A stretch of 64,000 nt of DNA, taken from assembly GCA_963806685.1 (NCBI GenBank), contig CAWDZB010000020.1:19844-83843 (forward strand), read 5' to 3'. Positions 61,220 to 64,000 of the stretch are shown one piece after another. Position 1 is the first letter of the stretch. Each line of letters starts with the position of its first letter. The notes under the pieces were generated by a model. That model was not told the origin of the DNA. It saw only the letters and a program-made list of their open reading frames with translations, and searched no databases. The position numbers and the translations under genes were made by a program. The DNA comes from DDH964 sp963806685. Lineage in GTDB: Bacteria; Desulfobacterota; Desulfuromonadia; Desulfuromonadales; DDH964.

Positions 61220-63394
61220 ATGCTTCGACAACTGCAACTGAAATACAAATTGATCCTGCTCTTTCTGGTCATGGCCCTGATCGTGGCCGCCACCGGTTTC
61301 TTTGGCCTTTGGAACCAGGACCGGATCAGCACCCTGCTCGATCTGCAAAGGAGTAGTGCGGCCCAGGAAAAACTTGCGGTGCTGATGAAAGTGACCCTCC
61401 AGGGGGGACGGGTCAATCTGCTCGAGGCAGCGATTTCCCAGGTCGGCGGTGACGATTTCGAGAACAGCAAGGTCGATTACGAGCTCAAGCGCGACAATAT
61501 CCAGAGCTACTGCAACATTCTGCTCAAAGGGCACCCGAAGCTGCATATTCCACCGGCGATTCCAGGGGGGCTTTTGGAACAGCGGGTCAACAAGGTGCGG
61601 GCGGCCTTTAATGCCTTCGACCAGGTCGCCCAGCAGCTGCTGGCTACCAAGGCTGGGTTGATGGGGGGAAAACCGGACGACGGGACTCTGAAGCGGCTGA
61701 TCCGGGAGGATCTTCCCCGGGTGGTCGACGACGCCAGCGTCACCGTCGATGACCTGCTGGTCGAGGTCGGCAGACTGACGGCGGAAAACCAAAAGGCCGC
61801 CCAGGCCATCCGCCACCGTTCGCAGATCACTTTCATTTCGGTCATCAGCGGGGCCATCCTCCTTGCCATCATCCTCGGTCTGCTCGCCACCCGTTCGATC
61901 GTCGGACGCGTCAAGCAGCTGATGCAGTCTCTGCAGAGGGGGGCCGAAGGGGATCTGACTGCCACCGTGCCGGTGGGGTCGGGCGACGAACTGGGCCGGT
62001 TGGGTGAGGACTTCAACCAGATGCTGGTCATGCTCTCGGCGATGATGGGCAAGGTTACGAAGTCTTCCGGGGAACTCGGCCGGGTGGGGAACAGCATCCA
62101 GCTGGTCTCCAGGGAGGTCATCGCCACCGCCGAGGTGCAGCAGAAGGGGATCGACGATACCTCCGGGGCGATCCTGCAGATCAACGATTCCCAGCAGGGG
62201 ATCACCGACGCGGTGGAGGCGCTGTCCCGGTCGGCGGCAGACACCTCGAGTTCGGTCCTCAACATGGCCAAGAGCATTCAGGGGGTAGCGCTCAACACCG
62301 AGTCCCTCGCCGAATCCGTCGCCCAGGTCAGCTCCGCCATCACCGAAATGGATGCCACCATCCGCCAGATCGAGGAAAACGCCAGCGAACTCAAGAACGC
62401 CTCGATGACTACCGTCTCCTCCATCGCCGAGATGGATGCCTCGATCCAGGAAGTCGAGCAGAACGCCCAGCAGACCGCGGAGATATCGGCCGCGGTCCAC
62501 GAAGACGCCGAAACCGGCCAGAAGGCAGTGGAGGCGACCATCCACGGGATTCAGGCAATTCGCCTCTCCTCCCGTTCGGCCGCGGAATCGATCACCACCT
62601 TGTCGCAGAGCGTCGACGACATCGGCCTGATCCTGTCGATGATCAACGAAGTGACCGAGGAGACGCGGCTGCTGTCCCTCAATGCCTCGATCATCGCCGC
62701 CCAATCGGGGGAGCATGGCCGCGGCTTCGCGGTGGTCGCCGAAGAGATCCGCAAGCTCGCCGAGCGGACCAACGAATCGACCCGGGAAATCGACCAGCTC
62801 ATCAGCCGGGTGCAGGACGAGACCAGCCGGGCGGTCCAGGCCATCCAGGGAGCGGAACGGAAGGTGGCCGAGGGGGAAGTCCTCTCCGAGAAGTCGGGGG
62901 AGGCCCTGCGGGAGATCGTCGTCGGGGTGGAGAAGGCTGCCGACCGGATCGGCGGGATCGCCCGCGCCACGCGGGAGCAGGCCCGCGGCAGCATGCTTAT
63001 CCGCGAGACGACAGAGAAAATGGCGGGAATGATTACCCAGATCGCCGTCTCCACCCACCAGCAGGCCCGGGCCAGCGAACAGATCATGGGCGAGGTGGAA
63101 AAGATGGCCGATCTTACCGTCATGGTGCGGGACGCCACCAAGAAGCAGAACGCCGACGGTGGTCTGATCTCCCGGCTCACCGAGGAGATCGGCAGCATGA
63201 TCCAGCGGATTCGCTCCGCTTGCGGGGAACAGGCCCGGAGTGGCCATCAGATCGTCGAAGCGGTAGCCGATATCCAGGAATCGACCCGCAACAATCTTCA
63301 GTCGGCCAAGGTCATGGGAGACACCCTGGGCGACCTTTCCCTGCAGATATCCACCCTGGAAGAGGAAGTGGCGGAATTCCGGACCCTCGCCTGA
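61220..63394 (+). CDS. Methyl-accepting chemotaxis protein
   Basis: The 724-aa receptor has a first membrane helix (LILLFLVMALIVAATGFFG), a periplasmic sensor of about 170 residues (helical, four-helix-bundle-like), a second helix (FISVISGAILLAIILGLLA), a HAMP domain (GRVKQLMQSLQRGAEGDL) and a long coiled-coil. The signalling tip reads INEVTEETRLLSLNASIIAA then QSGEHGRGFAVVAEEIRKLAE, a variant of the usual IxxIAxQTNLLALNAAIEAARAGE tip. Its partners CheA/CheW are not in the window. It is divergent from the cytochrome-porin operon; a shared control region is possible. Confidence 0.9.
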   Translation: MLRQLQLKYKLILLFLVMALIVAATGFFGLWNQDRISTLLDLQRSSAAQEKLAVLMKVTLQGGRVNLLEAAISQVGGDDFENSKVDYELKRDNIQSYCNILLKGHPKLHIPPAIPGGLLEQRVNKVRAAFNAFDQVAQQLLATKAGLMGGKPDDGTLKRLIREDLPRVVDDASVTVDDLLVEVGRLTAENQKAAQAIRHRSQITFISVISGAILLAIILGLLATRSIVGRVKQLMQSLQRGAEGDLTATVPVGSGDELGRLGEDFNQMLVMLSAMMGKVTKSSGELGRVGNSIQLVSREVIATAEVQQKGIDDTSGAILQINDSQQGITDAVEALSRSAADTSSSVLNMAKSIQGVALNTESLAESVAQVSSAITEMDATIRQIEENASELKNASMTTVSSIAEMDASIQEVEQNAQQTAEISAAVHEDAETGQKAVEATIHGIQAIRLSSRSAAESITTLSQSVDDIGLILSMINEVTEETRLLSLNASIIAAQSGEHGRGFAVVAEEIRKLAERTNESTREIDQLISRVQDETSRAVQAIQGAERKVAEGEVLSEKSGEALREIVVGVEKAADRIGGIARATREQARGSMLIRETTEKMAGMITQIAVSTHQQARASEQIMGEVEKMADLTVMVRDATKKQNADGGLISRLTEEIGSMIQRIRSACGEQARSGHQIVEAVADIQESTRNNLQSAKVMGDTLGDLSLQISTLEEEVAEFRTLA

Positions 63395-63509
63395 GGAACG
63401 GCCCCTGCTGCCGGCCTCCCCCCTTTTTTTGCCTTCCCTCGACGGCCCCTTCTCTCGGCTCCGGCCTGCCGGCCGCCTGGTGGGGAAATCTACTCGTTGC
63501 CAACCCTGG

Positions 63510-63920
63510 TTAGCGCCTGAAGGGGCCCGAAAAGCTCGGTAACTCGGCGAGATGTCCCAGCCAGTCGAGTTGCGTACTGCAGAAGATGTTCATGCGCGGC
63601 TCCAGTTCTTCGGGACGTTCGAGGATGCCAAGGGGGAGCATGCGGAAGGCGGGATAGACGGGATTGACCAGGAAGACCGGCGTTCCGCAGCGGCTGCAGA
63701 AATGCCGCGCGGCACCGCCGGGAAGGACGAAGCGGGCCAGCTCCGTCTCGCCGGCAGTGAGTTGGAATGCGTCCGCACCGACCACCGCGTAGCTGGAGAA
63801 GGCCGCACCGCTGAATTTTCGGCACTTGCTGCAGTGGCAGTTGACGACGTTGCGGATTTTGCCGGTGACGGTGAAGTGCAGTGCACCGCAGCCGCAGGAA
63901 CCGGTTGTCGCCTCGGGCAT
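63510..63920 (-). CDS. GFA-family protein (glutathione-dependent formaldehyde-activating fold)
   Basis: The 136-aa protein has the GFA zinc pattern: GSCGCGALHF, NCHCSKCRKFSGAAF and HFCSRCGTPVFL. It is cytosolic. Catalytic activity of the family toward formaldehyde-glutathione is disputed, so no reaction is assigned. The ATG at 63920 follows GGAGG. Confidence 0.87.
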   Translation of the reverse strand: MPEATTGSCGCGALHFTVTGKIRNVVNCHCSKCRKFSGAAFSSYAVVGADAFQLTAGETELARFVLPGGAARHFCSRCGTPVFLVNPVYPAFRMLPLGILERPEELEPRMNIFCSTQLDWLGHLAELPSFSGPFRR

Positions 63921-63949
63921 GGGGACCTCCGTGGGAGGGGTTTGCCGCC

Positions 63950-64000
63950 TCAGCTTCGGCTGCTTGCCAGGTGCAGCGCCAGGCCAACAAAGATCGCCGC
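63950..64000 (-). CDS. Partial gene at the right edge (C-terminal end only)
   Basis: The last 16 codons of a minus-strand gene, reading AAIFVGLALHLASSRS and a TGA stop, are visible. The hydrophobic end resembles the last helix of LysE/RhtB-type exporters, but this is too short to be certain. Confidence 0.35.
   Translation of the reverse strand, partial: AAIFVGLALHLASSRS

Noticed and set aside
61022..63247. 741-codon minus-strand open frame
   Set aside because: It lies antisense to the chemoreceptor gene, has repetitive His/Asp/Gly-rich text and no domain.

Overview
The window is dense, GC-rich bacterial chromosome. Multiheme c-type cytochromes with porins, a glycogen cluster, trmFO/topA/dprA/smg gene order and many two-component proteins suggest a metal- or electrode-respiring member of the Desulfuromonadia (Geobacter/Desulfuromonas relatives). 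This placement is inferred from gene content; no rRNA or other marker is present. I found no tRNA, rRNA, CRISPR array, phage or insertion sequence.

Layout. 1-7.7 kb: a partial gene, elbB, an XRE-cupin regulator, a broken HAD gene, a small conserved gene with rluD and pgeF, then an 890-aa regulator that looks like a response regulator fused to a BTAD-type activator. 7.6-8.4 kb is mostly non-coding. 8.4-11.2 kb: trkH-trkA potassium uptake. 11.3-20.3 kb: an HNH protein, then a tightly packed minus-strand operon (sugar nucleotidyltransferase/phosphomannomutase-like, galT, a 1138-aa GH13 protein, glgA, a small protein) for glycogen and sugar-phosphate metabolism. 20.4-22.4 kb: histidine kinase/response regulator pair. 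22.6-26.6 kb: radical-SAM protein, lipoprotein, UvrD/Rep-type helicase with a frameshift.

26.6-33.2 kb is an electron-transfer island: an outer-membrane barrel, a pentaheme lipoprotein, a lipoprotein with 6-8 hemes and a decaheme OmcA/MtrC-like lipoprotein, flanked by long AT-richer spacers. Together they could form a trans-outer-membrane conduit.

33.4-49.4 kb is mainly housekeeping: proC (frameshifted start), a small Cys-rich protein, a MATE-like protein, gph, yggS, maf, trmFO, then topA, smg, dprA, a LysM protein, a CpoB-like lipoprotein, a U32 protease-family protein and a PrpA-like phosphatase. A hybrid histidine kinase preceded by a 62-bp tandem repeat sits between trmFO and topA.

49.6-56.9 kb: a translationally coupled operon for envelope lipid glycosylation (two ArnT-like transferases, PAP2 phosphatase, polyprenyl-phosphate sugar transferase, LAB_N protein, diacylglycerol-kinase-like protein) followed by two Nudix genes. 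57-59 kb: ald, a DUF4911 protein and an OsmC-like protein. 59.2-60.9 kb: a second electron-transfer locus, a monoheme cytochrome and a cytochrome-porin fusion resembling Cyc2. A divergent chemoreceptor follows, then a GFA-family protein and a partial gene at the right edge.

Four places (HAD, uvrD-like, proC, monoheme cytochrome start) look like single-base indels. Some may be assembly errors rather than biology.
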